Of a stretch of 64,000 bases of DNA, positions 45,127 to 53,210 are shown one piece after another; the stretch's first letter is position 1, and each line of letters opens with the position of its first letter. This DNA is from Chloroflexota bacterium (GTDB lineage: Bacteria; Chloroflexota; Anaerolineae; DTLA01). The notes beneath the pieces are model-generated. The model was not told the DNA's origin. It did no database searches and saw only the letters and a program-made list of their open reading frames with translations. The stretch spans positions 122,644-186,643 of the forward strand of contig JADBJK010000074.1 of assembly GCA_014874485.1 (NCBI GenBank). The letters are read 5' to 3'. Position numbers and translations under genes: made by a program.

Positions 45127-46170
45127 TCACGCGGGGACGCGCAGCGCCTCGGCGAAATCGGCGGGGCCGACGCCTGGCGACTCCACGGCGCGGGTCTGGT
45201 AGAACTCGGCGAGGACCGACTCCACCTCGGACACGCGCGCGCCGATCAGCGCCCGCTCCAGTTCGCCCAGACGCTCGGCGGGGTAGATGAAGAAGTCGCC
45301 CGACAGTTCCAGTTCCGCGATGCGCTCGTCGCGCACGACCATGAGGGCGCGGATGAGGCCGCCGCGTGCCTTGTAGGCGCACTGGCTGACGTGCACCCCT
45401 GCCTGGATTTTCACGTCCCGCTCGCGGCCTGGCCTTCCGCCCCCTAGGAGCCACTCGTCGCTCGTCATGCGTGGGGCCAGGTCGTCGGCCACGCGGTACA
45501 CCTCGGCGGGGAGCGCGGCAGGTTCCAGCGGGCCCAGCACCGCCTCAAACTCGCGCACCAGGACGGCTTTCAATTCGTCCACGGGCGGCACACGCCCCAA
45601 CTCCTGGCGAATGGTGGTTAGGTTGTCCTTCAGCGTCTTGAACACCTTGTCGCGGAACTTCTCGTCGGGGACGCGGAGCACGCGGGCCATCATCTCGTGG
45701 TTGAAGTCCAGAATCAGGTTGCCCACGAGGACGGTGCAGCCCGCGATTTCCGCCGCGCCGTTGCCCGAAATCTTGCGCCCGCCCGCGATGATGTCGTTGA
45801 TGGGCTTGTACTCGGCGGGGATGCCGATGGCCTGGTAGGTGCGCACCACGGGGGCCAGCAGGCGGCGGTAGATGGACTCCTTGTCGCCCTGCGCCGCTGG
45901 ATGGTCGGGGGGCAGCACGATTTGGTAGAACAGTTGGTTGCCGTCCAGATACACCGCGCCGCCGCCCACCTCCCGCCGAAACACGGGGATGCCGTGCTCG
46001 CGGCAGAAGTCCAAATCCACCTCCTGCGCCGCGTCCTGGTGGTAGCCGATGCAGACGTAGGGCGTGGCGGGCGACAGCAGGATGACGCCCGACCCGCCCG
46101 CCCGCGGCAGCGCGTGGTACAACAGTTGCGAATGGAGCCAGGGGACTTTGCCCAGGTCGTACAGGTTCAT
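45127..46170 (-). CDS. lplA: Lipoate-protein ligase A family protein
   Basis: A 347-residue ligase of the LplA/LipB fold that attaches lipoate or octanoate to carrier proteins. The conserved REVGGGAVYLDGNQLFYQ block is at about residues 66-83, and the lysine region KINDIIAGGRKISGNGAAEIAG-like segment near 120-140 completes the active site. The C-terminal 100 residues (RERDVKIQAGVHVSQ...) form an accessory domain of the LplB kind. The gene lies just downstream of a GcvH-like carrier, its likely substrate, and 7 nt upstream of the OsmC-like gene. Confidence 0.88.
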   Translation of the reverse strand: MNLYDLGKVPWLHSQLLYHALPRAGGSGVILLSPATPYVCIGYHQDAAQEVDLDFCREHGIPVFRREVGGGAVYLDGNQLFYQIVLPPDHPAAQGDKESIYRRLLAPVVRTYQAIGIPAEYKPINDIIAGGRKISGNGAAEIAGCTVLVGNLILDFNHEMMARVLRVPDEKFRDKVFKTLKDNLTTIRQELGRVPPVDELKAVLVREFEAVLGPLEPAALPAEVYRVADDLAPRMTSDEWLLGGGRPGRERDVKIQAGVHVSQCAYKARGGLIRALMVVRDERIAELELSGDFFIYPAERLGELERALIGARVSEVESVLAEFYQTRAVESPGVGPADFAEALRVPA

Positions 46171-46191
46171 CGCACTACCTCGGAAGACTGA

Positions 46192-46267
46192 CTCACCGCA
46201 GAGACACAGAGAACGCAGAGGGCAAAACCCTATCTGCCTCTGCGCTCTCCGCGCCTCTGCGGTGCAG
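46192..46267. repeat. Single CACCGCAGAG...CTCTGCGGTG palindromic repeat unit
   Basis: One hairpin-forming copy of the CACCGCAGAGACACAGAG family fills the 100-nt gap between the GcvH-like gene and lplA. It would be transcribed inside the operon. Confidence 0.75.
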
Positions 46268-46270
46268 GAC

Positions 46271-46699
46271 TCACTTCCCGTACTTGGCCATCTCGGCTTT
46301 CATGAATTCGGCGAATTCGGGCGAGGTCGGCTTCATCAGGTTCGCCAGTTCGGCCTCCAGGTTGGACGGGCGAATCTTCACGAGCCACCCATTGCCGTAG
46401 GGGTCTTTGTTGATGAGCGCGCTGTTCTCCTCCAGTTCGGCGTTGGACGCCTCCACCTTGCCGCTGACGACGGCCTTGATGCGGCCCACCCACTTGCCCG
46501 ACTCCATGGACATGAAGGGCTTGCCCTGTTCCAGGTCGCGGCCCTGTCGCGGCGGCTCGGTGTACAGAATCTCGCCCGCGATGTCCTGCGCGAAGTCCGA
46601 CAGGCCCTGCACCACGAGGCCGTCGGCCTGCACCAGCGCCCAGTTGTGGTCTCTGTCGTAGTAGCGGTCTTCGGGAAACTCGTACTTGCCGATTTTCAC
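46271..46699 (-). CDS. GcvH-like lipoyl carrier protein (LbpA-type candidate)
   Basis: A 142-residue protein with the glycine-cleavage H fold: EDRYYDRDHNWALVQ at the start, GLSDFAQDIAGEI, and the lipoylation hairpin SMESGKWVGRIKAVVSGKV, whose Lys in ESGKW aligns with the lipoyl lysine. The usual ESVKA is altered and the C-terminus is about 12 residues longer than typical H protein. No gcvP or gcvT is nearby. Context (HdrD-like upstream, lipoate ligase downstream) resembles the lipoate-binding protein LbpA of the sHdr sulfur-oxidising system more than glycine cleavage. The start is the GTG at 46699, after AAGGAGGG. Confidence 0.82.
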   Translation of the reverse strand: MKIGKYEFPEDRYYDRDHNWALVQADGLVVQGLSDFAQDIAGEILYTEPPRQGRDLEQGKPFMSMESGKWVGRIKAVVSGKVEASNAELEENSALINKDPYGNGWLVKIRPSNLEAELANLMKPTSPEFAEFMKAEMAKYGK

Positions 46700-46722
46700 G
46701 ACAACTCCCTCCTTGTGTCGGA

Positions 46723-47937
46723 TTACTGCATGGCCTGCCAGACCAGTTCGGCGACGTCCAGGGTGCGGATGCGCACCTTCTCGCGCCGCGCCGCCGTCGC
46801 CAGCGTGCGCTTGCACTGCTGGCAGGCCGACACCAGATATTCCGCGCCCGTCGCCTGAGCCTGGGCTAGACGGCGCTTGGCGACCGCCGCGGTCAGTTCG
46901 GCATTGGCCATCTCGGCATCGCCGCCCCCGCCGCAGCACAGCGCGCGCTCGTGGTGGTCTTCCATCTCCACCAGCGCGACGCCAGGGATGGCGCGGATGA
47001 CCCGCCGAGGGGCGTCGTAGATGCCGCTGGTGCGCCCCAGGTCGCACGGGTCGTGGTAGGTAACTTTCGCCTCTAGCGGCTTGAGCGACAGCGCGCCGTC
47101 GGCAATCCACTCGTCCAGCGCCTGGGTCGCGTGGCGCACCTCAAATCCGAGCGGCTCGCCCAGCCAGCGCGGGTACTCGTGCGCCCACGTGTGGTAGCAG
47201 GACGGGCAGGTGGCCACCAGCCGCTTCGCCCCCGTTGCGCGGACGGCCTCCACGTTGTGCCGTGCCAGTTCCAGCGCGGCGTCGCCCATGCCCGCGATGT
47301 GCAGCGGAAAGCCGCAGCACCACTCGTCGCCGCCCAACAGGGTGAACCGCACGCCCAGCCGCGACAGGATGCCGACGAACGCCTGTGTTACGCCGTACAC
47401 CGCGGGGTAGAACGAGGACACGCATCCCGCGAAGTACACGACTTCCGCATCGCGGCGGCCGACGATGTCGCCCAGCGGGGCCTCCAGGTTCTCGCTCCAG
47501 ACCATGCGCTGGGCATTGTCCTCGCCGACGATGTTGTGCTTCTCGGCCAGCGTCGCGCGCAGGGTGTCAAACAGCGGCGGGTACGCACCCTGGGCCACCA
47601 TCTCCTCGCGCATGGCGATCCAGATGTCGCGCGTCTCAATGTGCACGGGGCAGACCACCCTGCACCGCCCGCACAGGGTGCAGTCATACGCCCCCCGCGA
47701 GAACAGGCGGATGTCGGCGTCGGTCGGGGGGCGATGGCCGAACAGCCGCGCCAATAGCCCGCCGTGCTGCCCCTTTGCGAAAGAGCGGAAGCGGGTCAAT
47801 TTGGACAGCGGGGTGATTTCGTCGCGCTGGGCCTCGGCGAAGGTCGGGCACCCCTGGACGCACTCGCCGCAGCGGGTGCAGGCGTCCATCTGCATCAACT
47901 GCCAGGCGCTGAAGCGGGATAGGTTCAGCGTGCTCAT
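46723..47937 (-). CDS. HdrD-like iron-sulfur oxidoreductase (two 4Fe-4S, two CCG domains)
   Basis: A 404-residue cytoplasmic subunit. Two ferredoxin-type motifs are visible: CTRCGECVQGC (Cys20, 23, 26, 30, the last followed by Pro) and CTLCGRCRVVCP. Two CCG domains follow, the first with AGCVSSFYP, EWCCGFP and CPSC, the second with DPCDLGRTSG, LCCGGGG and CQQC. This is the HdrD/GlpC/LutA-like layout. It overlaps the cytochrome b-like gene by ATGA. Given the divergent acyl-CoA dehydrogenase and Etf genes, a role as ETF:menaquinone oxidoreductase subunit is plausible. True heterodisulfide reductase activity is unlikely outside methanogens. Confidence 0.87.
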   Translation of the reverse strand: MSTLNLSRFSAWQLMQMDACTRCGECVQGCPTFAEAQRDEITPLSKLTRFRSFAKGQHGGLLARLFGHRPPTDADIRLFSRGAYDCTLCGRCRVVCPVHIETRDIWIAMREEMVAQGAYPPLFDTLRATLAEKHNIVGEDNAQRMVWSENLEAPLGDIVGRRDAEVVYFAGCVSSFYPAVYGVTQAFVGILSRLGVRFTLLGGDEWCCGFPLHIAGMGDAALELARHNVEAVRATGAKRLVATCPSCYHTWAHEYPRWLGEPLGFEVRHATQALDEWIADGALSLKPLEAKVTYHDPCDLGRTSGIYDAPRRVIRAIPGVALVEMEDHHERALCCGGGGDAEMANAELTAAVAKRRLAQAQATGAEYLVSACQQCKRTLATAARREKVRIRTLDVAELVWQAMQ

Positions 47938-48707
47938 CGCGCCTCCTCCCGCCGAAGCGCGTTCACCGTCGCCACAATCGGCCCCATGACGGCGTGGAAG
48001 AACTTGCTGTAGGGCATGTACACAAGGAGCACCATGAACGGCAAAACGTGGACGAAGAACAGGGCGAAGTGCCACTGCGCCCACGGCAGCGCCAACGGGC
48101 GCAATGCCTGGGCGAGGGGGTAGCCGATGAACGACACGCTCGCCGCGGCGGACGTTGTGCCCTCGGCGAGGAGCCGCAGCGCCTCGGTGGGGTACCCCGT
48201 CAGCAGGCCGACGCCGAGCAGGGCCAGCACCCACGTGTCGTCGGCTTCGGTGCGCAACTGGGCGGGGCGCAGGATGTATCGGCGCACGACGAGCGCGACC
48301 CAGCCCACCAGCAGGGGGATGCCCAGCGTCTCGTTGAGCAGCGCCATGATGGGCGTGTCTTTGTCCACCACGGCGAGGACGAAGGGCGTCTCCACCCCGA
48401 AGCCCCGCCGCAGGATTTCCTCAAAGAACCCCGTGAACGTGCTGAGGGCAAAGAGGAGCAGAAAACCGATGGCGAACAGCGTATGCGCTGCCCAGCGCCA
48501 TTTGCTCTCGCCCAGGAGGGCGCGGTGGAGCAGCCCGTCGGACAGGAGCGCGCGCAGGATGCGCCCGAACCCCACGCCGTTGGGCAGGCCCTCGGCGGGC
48601 GTGCGCCTGCGCCCTGTCCGATAGATGGAGACGTTGGCCGCCACGCCCCACAGGAACAGTGCCACAGTGGCGGCCATCAGGATCCAGAAAATCGTCAGGC
48701 GGTCCAT
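47934..48707 (-). CDS. HdrE/NarI-like membrane cytochrome b subunit
   Basis: A 257-residue membrane protein with five likely transmembrane helices (about residues 4-24, 70-92, 112-132, 148-165 and 200-230). Histidines suited to haem ligation are seen in WAAHTLFAIG and WHFALFFVHVLPFM, as in the gamma subunit of respiratory nitrate reductase and HdrE/DsrM. It would pass electrons between quinone and the HdrD-like subunit whose gene it overlaps. It begins 16 nt after rplI and has a poorly spaced ribosome-binding site. Confidence 0.83.
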   Translation of the reverse strand: MDRLTIFWILMAATVALFLWGVAANVSIYRTGRRRTPAEGLPNGVGFGRILRALLSDGLLHRALLGESKWRWAAHTLFAIGFLLLFALSTFTGFFEEILRRGFGVETPFVLAVVDKDTPIMALLNETLGIPLLVGWVALVVRRYILRPAQLRTEADDTWVLALLGVGLLTGYPTEALRLLAEGTTSAAASVSFIGYPLAQALRPLALPWAQWHFALFFVHVLPFMVLLVYMPYSKFFHAVMGPIVATVNALRREEAR

Positions 48708-48723
48708 GCGGCGGGCCGAAGGG

Positions 48724-49173
48724 TCATTCCTCAGGTTCTATGACGACGCGGACGGAGGCGGACACCGTGGGCGCGAGTTTGATGCGCACCTGGTGCTCGC
48801 CCAGTTCCTTGAGCGGCTCCTCCAGGTCAATCTTGCGCTTGTCAAACTCCATGCCCACCTTGGCCGAGAGGGCCTCGGCGATGTGGGCCGCGGTAACGGA
48901 GCCGTAGAGTTTGCCCGACTCGCCCGCCTTGGCCTTGAAGGTGAGGCTGACGGCTTCCAGTTCTTTGGCCAGCGCCTCGGCCTCCTCCTCAATCCGCTGC
49001 TGCCTGCGCAGGGCGGCCTTGCGGATGGCTTCGGCCTGCTTCATGGCCTCTGGCGTCGCGGGCACGGCGAGTTTCTTGGGGAAGAGGAAGTTGCGCGCGT
49101 AGCCGTCGGCCACGTTCTTCACGGTGCCAGCCTTGCCGAGGTTGGGAACATCCTTGAGCAGCAGTACCTGCAT
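48724..49173 (-). CDS. rplI: 50S ribosomal protein bL9
   Basis: A 149-residue protein with the diagnostic start [16 protein letters not shown] and [16 protein letters not shown], a long connecting helix (about 41-75) and the C-terminal domain with [23 protein letters not shown] precedes the ATG. It heads the minus-strand operon that continues with the redox genes, an odd partnership. rpsF, ssb and rpsR, which often accompany rplI, are absent. Confidence 0.95.
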   Translation of the reverse strand: MQVLLLKDVPNLGKAGTVKNVADGYARNFLFPKKLAVPATPEAMKQAEAIRKAALRRQQRIEEEAEALAKELEAVSLTFKAKAGESGKLYGSVTAAHIAEALSAKVGMEFDKRKIDLEEPLKELGEHQVRIKLAPTVSASVRVVIEPEE

Positions 49174-49239
49174 GTTCAAGTGCCTCCTTGAAGGAACAAC
49201 AGGATGATGCCATCCGAGCGGTTCGGACAGCGCACCCAT

Positions 49240-49267
49240 CTTATACGAAGTCGGTGCAAAAATCAAA
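49240..49267 (-). promoter_or_regulatory. Candidate promoter of rplI and the redox operon
   Basis: On the minus strand TTTGAT (49267-49262), a 16-nt spacer and TATAAG (49245-49240) lie about 70 nt upstream of rplI. Confidence 0.45.
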
Positions 49268-49296
49268 CTCCGCACAAGGAAAAGGAATGCGCCGTC

Positions 49297-49325
49297 TTGT
49301 TGTCTTTTGCGCATCGTGATATAAT
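49297..49325 (+). promoter_or_regulatory. Promoter of the acyl-CoA dehydrogenase/Etf genes
   Basis: TTGTTG (49297-49302), a 17-nt spacer and a consensus TATAAT (49320-49325) are divergent from the rplI promoter. The start of the dehydrogenase gene is 165 nt downstream. Confidence 0.65.
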
Positions 49326-49349
49326 GGGGCCAACAACAGGTCGGAGCCC

Positions 49350-49436
49350 ATGGAGGTCTCAGACGTGCGAAGGCGCAATCCCACACGGGCGAAGCACTCG
49401 CGGCGGCAGAGGATGACCCACCGCATCCGCCGCTGA
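49350..49436 (+). CDS. Possible 28-residue Arg-rich leader peptide
   Basis: A short frame with ATG at 49350 and TGA at 49434 starts about 20 nt after the predicted transcription start, with AGGTCGGAG upstream. The product, ending RMTHRIRR, has nine arginines in 28 residues. It could be a leader peptide, a tiny ribosome-associated protein or chance. I do not recognise it. Confidence 0.35.
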   Translation: MEVSDVRRRNPTRAKHSRRQRMTHRIRR

Positions 49437-49493
49437 CGGCTTCGCCTTCGTCTTCCTCCAGGCAGGGCTGACGACAACAAGAGGAGGGACGCT

Positions 49494-50714
49494 ATGGACT
49501 TTGCTCTGTCGGAAGAGCATCTCATGGTGCAGAAAATGGTGCGCGAGTTCGCCGAGCGCGAGATTGCCCCCACGGTCAAGGAGAACGACCGCAAGCACAC
49601 CTTTGACCGCAGCATCCTGCCCAAGATGGCTGCACAGGGCATCCTCGGCATCTGCATTCCCGTGCGCTACGGAGGCGCGGGGATGGATTACATCTCGCTG
49701 GGCCTCACCTGCGAGGAACTGGAGCGGGTGGACACCTCGGCGCGGGTCATCATGTCGGTGCACGTGGGGCTGAACAGCCTGGGCTTGCTCCAGTGGGGCA
49801 CCGAGGAGCAGAAGCAGAAGTACCTGGTCCCGCAGGCGATGGGTCAGAAGATCGCCACCTACGGCCTCACGGAGCCAGCGGCGGGTTCCGACGTGCTCGG
49901 CATCCAGTCCACCGCCCGCCGCGAGGGCGACCACTGGATTCTGAACGGCGAGAAGATGTGGATTTCGCTGGCGGACGTGGCCGACCACTTCCTCATCTTC
50001 GCGTGGACCGACATGGAGAAGAAGCGGGCGCGCGACCACACAGGCATGTCCGCGTTCATCGTGGAGCGCGGCTGGCCCGGCCTGGAGACCGGCACCATCC
50101 ACGGCAAACTGGGCGTGCGAGCCGGCAACACCGGCTTTATCTCCATGACCGACGTGCCCGTGCCCGCCGAGAACATGCTGGGCCTGGAGGGCGAGGGGTT
50201 CCGCATCGCCATGTCGTGCCTGGACAACGGGCGGTACACGGTGGCCGCCGGCGCCACGGGCCTCATCCGCGCCTGCCTGGAGGCTTCGGTCAAGTACGCC
50301 AACGAGCGCCAGACCTTCGGCGTCCCCATCGGCCAGCACCAACTGGTGCAGCAGATGATCGCCAACATGGTGCTGAAGTACGAGGCGGCGCGGCTGCTGT
50401 ACTTGCGCGCGGGCTGGCTCAAGAACCAGGGCATCCGCAACACCCGCGAGACCGGCCTGGCCAAGTGGTTCGCCACCCAGTCGTCCTTTGAGTCCGCCGA
50501 CGATGCGGTAGAAATCCACGGGGCCTATGGCTACTCCGACGAGTACGATGTGGAACGCTACCTGCGCAACTCCAAAGGGGCGGTCATCTACGAAGGCTCC
50601 AAGGAGATCCAGCAACTCATGCAGGCGCAGTACGCGCTGGGCTATCGTTCCGACAAGCCGCTGCGTTGCGAACTGCCCGCCTACGACCCCGAGGAGTGGC
50701 AGCGGGAAGCGTAG
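49494..50714 (+). CDS. Acyl-CoA dehydrogenase
   Basis: A 406-residue FAD enzyme that oxidises an acyl-CoA to the 2-enoyl-CoA and reduces ETF. It starts [25 protein letters not shown], contains [11 protein letters not shown] and the WISLADVAD flavin region, and ends with the signature [17 protein letters not shown] and the catalytic glutamate in YEGSKEIQQ. The sequence resembles glutaryl-CoA and cyclohexanecarboxyl-CoA dehydrogenases of anaerobes, but chain-length preference cannot be read. GAGGAGGG lies 5 nt upstream. etfB and etfA follow on the same strand. Confidence 0.93.
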   Translation: MDFALSEEHLMVQKMVREFAEREIAPTVKENDRKHTFDRSILPKMAAQGILGICIPVRYGGAGMDYISLGLTCEELERVDTSARVIMSVHVGLNSLGLLQWGTEEQKQKYLVPQAMGQKIATYGLTEPAAGSDVLGIQSTARREGDHWILNGEKMWISLADVADHFLIFAWTDMEKKRARDHTGMSAFIVERGWPGLETGTIHGKLGVRAGNTGFISMTDVPVPAENMLGLEGEGFRIAMSCLDNGRYTVAAGATGLIRACLEASVKYANERQTFGVPIGQHQLVQQMIANMVLKYEAARLLYLRAGWLKNQGIRNTRETGLAKWFATQSSFESADDAVEIHGAYGYSDEYDVERYLRNSKGAVIYEGSKEIQQLMQAQYALGYRSDKPLRCELPAYDPEEWQREA

Positions 50715-50769
50715 TCGGCGGTTCGCCATCGGCCGACAGCCTCCAGTCCCGTCGGTATTCCCGCTGACG

Positions 50770-50810
50770 GCTGAATGCTGACCGCTGATTGCTGAATGCC
50801 GACCGCTGAT
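50770..50810. repeat. Two-copy 20-bp tandem repeat before etfB
   Basis: GCTGAATGC-GACCGCTGAT occurs at 50770-50789 and 50791-50810 with one mismatch. The unit belongs to the GCTGAACGCTGA class of dispersed short repeats. The 138-nt gap holds no gene. Confidence 0.75.
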
Positions 50811-50852
50811 AGCAGATGGCTGTTTATTCATTCTCAGCAAGGGAGGTACAGC

Positions 50853-51653
50853 GTGCACGCCATTGTCTGCATCAAACAGGTGCCCGATACCACGGATGTC
50901 AAGGTGAACCCGGAGACCGGGACGCTCATCCGAGAAGGCGTCCCCAGCATCGTGAACCCCTTTGACACCTACGCCATTGAGGAGGCCCTGCGCCTGCGCG
51001 AGAAGTTCGGCGGCAAGGTAACGGTCATCTCCATGGGCCCGCCGCAGGCCAAGGAGGCGCTGAAGGAGGCCATCGCCATGGGCGCGGACGAGGCCATTCT
51101 CCTCAGCGACCGCGCCTTCGCCGGATCGGACACGTGGGCCACCGCCTACACGCTGGCCAACGCCATCCGCAAAATCGGCGACTTTGACATCATCCTGTGC
51201 GGCAAGCAGGCCATTGACGGGGACACGGGCCAGGTCGGCCCCGGCATCGCCCGGCAACTGGACATTGAGCAACTGACCTATGTCTTCAAGATTCAGGAGA
51301 TTGACTTCCAGGCCAAGCGCATCCGGGTGGAGCGGCTGCTGGAGGAGGGGCGCGAGGTGGTGGAGACGCGCCTGCCTGCCCTGCTGACGGTGGTCAAGGA
51401 CATCAACCAGCCGCGCTACCCCACCATCATGGGCATTCGGCGGGCGACCCGCACGGAGATACCGGTCTGGACGGCGGCGGATTTGCCCGATGCCAAGCCG
51501 GAACTGCTGGGGCTGAAAGGCTCGCCGACGCAGGTGGTGCGCGTCTTCAACCCGCCGCCCCGCAGCGGGCAGATCGTGATGATTGAGGGCGAGTCGCCCC
51601 AGGAGCAGGCCGCGAAACTGGCCGACCTGCTGCTCAAAGAGAAAGTGATATAG
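50853..51653 (+). CDS. etfB: Electron transfer flavoprotein beta subunit
   Basis: A 266-residue subunit of the heterodimeric ETF that takes electrons from acyl-CoA dehydrogenase. Typical blocks include IVCIKQVPDT, NPFDTYAIEEALRLRE, GPPQAKEALKEAIAMGADEAILL and the CGKQAIDGDTGQVGP nucleotide-binding stretch. The start is the GTG at 50853 with GGGAGG 6 nt upstream. It lies 9 nt before etfA. Confidence 0.95.
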   Translation: MHAIVCIKQVPDTTDVKVNPETGTLIREGVPSIVNPFDTYAIEEALRLREKFGGKVTVISMGPPQAKEALKEAIAMGADEAILLSDRAFAGSDTWATAYTLANAIRKIGDFDIILCGKQAIDGDTGQVGPGIARQLDIEQLTYVFKIQEIDFQAKRIRVERLLEEGREVVETRLPALLTVVKDINQPRYPTIMGIRRATRTEIPVWTAADLPDAKPELLGLKGSPTQVVRVFNPPPRSGQIVMIEGESPQEQAAKLADLLLKEKVI

Positions 51654-51662
51654 GAGGCTGCC

Positions 51663-52856
51663 ATGGCGCTCTTGATCATTGACACCGAAACATGCATCGG
51701 CTGCGCGGCCTGCGTGGCGGCCTGCCCCTTCGGTGCGCTGCGCATGGAGAACGACAAGGCGGTGGTGGACGACAAGTGCACGGCGTGCGGCGCGTGCCTG
51801 GAAGTTTGCCCTGTGGAGGCGCTGAGCCTGCCCGAGCGGGGCAAAGGCGCGGAGGACATCAGCGCCTACCAGGGCGTGTGGGTCTGGGTGGAGCAGTTCC
51901 GCGGCGAGGCGTGCAGCATCTCGTGGGAGATGATGGGCCAGGGCCGGCGCATCGCCGACAGCCTGGGGACGACCCTCACCGCGTGCGTCCTGGGCCACAA
52001 CGTGGAGGGCATCGCCCAGCAGGCCATCTACTACGGCGCGGACCGCGTGTTCCTGGTGGACGACCCGTCGCTGGGCGTGTACCGCACCGCGCCCTACGCC
52101 AAGCAACTGGTGCACCTGGTGCGGCAGTACAAGCCGGAGATCTTCCTGCTCGGGGCCAGCGCGCGCGGCCGGGATTTGGCCGGGGCCGTCGCCACCGAGG
52201 TCCACACCGGCCTCACCGCCGACTGCACGGGGCTGGACATTGACCCCGAGACGAAACTCCTGCGCCAGACCCGCCCGGCCTTCGGCGGCAACATCATGGC
52301 GACCATCATCTGCCCCAACTACCGCCCGCAGATGGCGACGGTGCGCCACCGCGTGTTTGAGATGCCGGAGCCGGACTCCAGCCGCCAGGGCCAGATTGTG
52401 AGGGTCCCGCCGGTGATGACCGAGGACCAGATCGCCGCCAAGGTGGTGGACTTCATCGTGGAGGAAGGCGAGGTCAACCTGGCCGACGCTAAGATCATTG
52501 TGTCGGGCGGGCGGGGCGTGCGCGGCCCGGAGGGGTTCAAGCCGCTGCGCGAACTGGCCGAGGTGCTCGGCGGGGCGGTCGGCTCGTCCCGCGCCGCGGT
52601 GGACGCCGGCTGGATTCCCTACGCCCACCAGGTGGGGCAGACCGGCCGCACGGTGCGCCCGGATTTGTACATCGCGTGCGGGATTTCCGGCGCGATTCAG
52701 CACCTGGCCGGGATGGGCACGTCCAAGGTCATCGTCGCCATCAACAAGGACCCCGAGGCGCCCATCTTCAAGGTGGCCAACTACGGTATCGTGGGCGACC
52801 TGTTCCAGGTTGTGCCCGCGCTGACGGAGGAACTCCGCAAGCGCCTGCGGAAGTAA
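51663..52856 (+). CDS. etfA: Electron transfer flavoprotein alpha subunit with N-terminal 2x[4Fe-4S] ferredoxin domain
   Basis: A 397-residue fusion. Residues 1-58 form a bacterial-type ferredoxin with CIGCAACVAACP and CTACGACLEVCP; the rest is EtfA with the FAD-binding SGGRGVRGPEGF, the PYAHQVGQTGRTV loop and CGISGAIQH. Ferredoxin-fused EtfA occurs in anaerobes and is associated with ferredoxin-linked or bifurcating electron transfer. Whether this pair bifurcates is not determined. It sits directly after etfB, and a repeat array separates it from the KorAB genes. Confidence 0.93.
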   Translation: MALLIIDTETCIGCAACVAACPFGALRMENDKAVVDDKCTACGACLEVCPVEALSLPERGKGAEDISAYQGVWVWVEQFRGEACSISWEMMGQGRRIADSLGTTLTACVLGHNVEGIAQQAIYYGADRVFLVDDPSLGVYRTAPYAKQLVHLVRQYKPEIFLLGASARGRDLAGAVATEVHTGLTADCTGLDIDPETKLLRQTRPAFGGNIMATIICPNYRPQMATVRHRVFEMPEPDSSRQGQIVRVPPVMTEDQIAAKVVDFIVEEGEVNLADAKIIVSGGRGVRGPEGFKPLRELAEVLGGAVGSSRAAVDAGWIPYAHQVGQTGRTVRPDLYIACGISGAIQHLAGMGTSKVIVAINKDPEAPIFKVANYGIVGDLFQVVPALTEELRKRLRK

Positions 52857-52861
52857 CGGAA

Positions 52862-53200
52862 TTCACCGCAGAGGCGCGGAGGGCGCAGAGGAAGATAGGG
52901 TTTCGCGCTCTGCGTTCTCGGTGTCTCTGCGGTGCAGGGTAAAGAGAATTTCACCGCGGAGGCGCGGAGGGCACAGAGGACGACAGGGTTTCGCTCTCTG
53001 CGTTCTCTGTGTCTCTGCGGTGCAGGGAAAAAGAATCTCACCGCGGAGGCGCGGAGGGCGCGGAGGACGATAGGGGTTTTGTTCTCTGCGTTCTCTGTGT
53101 CTCCGCGGTGCAGGGAAAGAGAATTTCACCGCAGAGGCGCGGAGGGCGCGGGGGAAGACAGGGTTTTGCGCTCTGCGTTCTCCGTGTCTCTGCGGTGAAG
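52862..53200. repeat. Four-copy tandem array of an 88-bp hairpin repeat
   Basis: Copies start at about 52862, 52950, 53037 and 53125. Each begins TTCACCGC(A/G)GAGGCGCGGAGG and ends CTGCGTTCTC-GTGTCTC-GCGGTG, so each can fold into a long hairpin. The array fills the gap between etfA and the 2-oxoacid oxidoreductase genes. Frames through it encode only repeat-derived sequence. Confidence 0.92.
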
Positions 53201-53210
53201 GACAAGGAAC

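Noticed and set aside
49359..52703. An 1,114-codon open frame antisense to acyl-CoA dehydrogenase, etfB and etfA
   Set aside because: It is a GC-rich shadow of genes with clear families; its His/Arg/Gly-rich product resembles nothing.
52932..53198. Frames through the etfA-korA gap encoding TAEARRAQRT-like repeats
   Set aside because: They are translations of the 88-bp hairpin array, present in several frames at once, with no ribosome-binding site.
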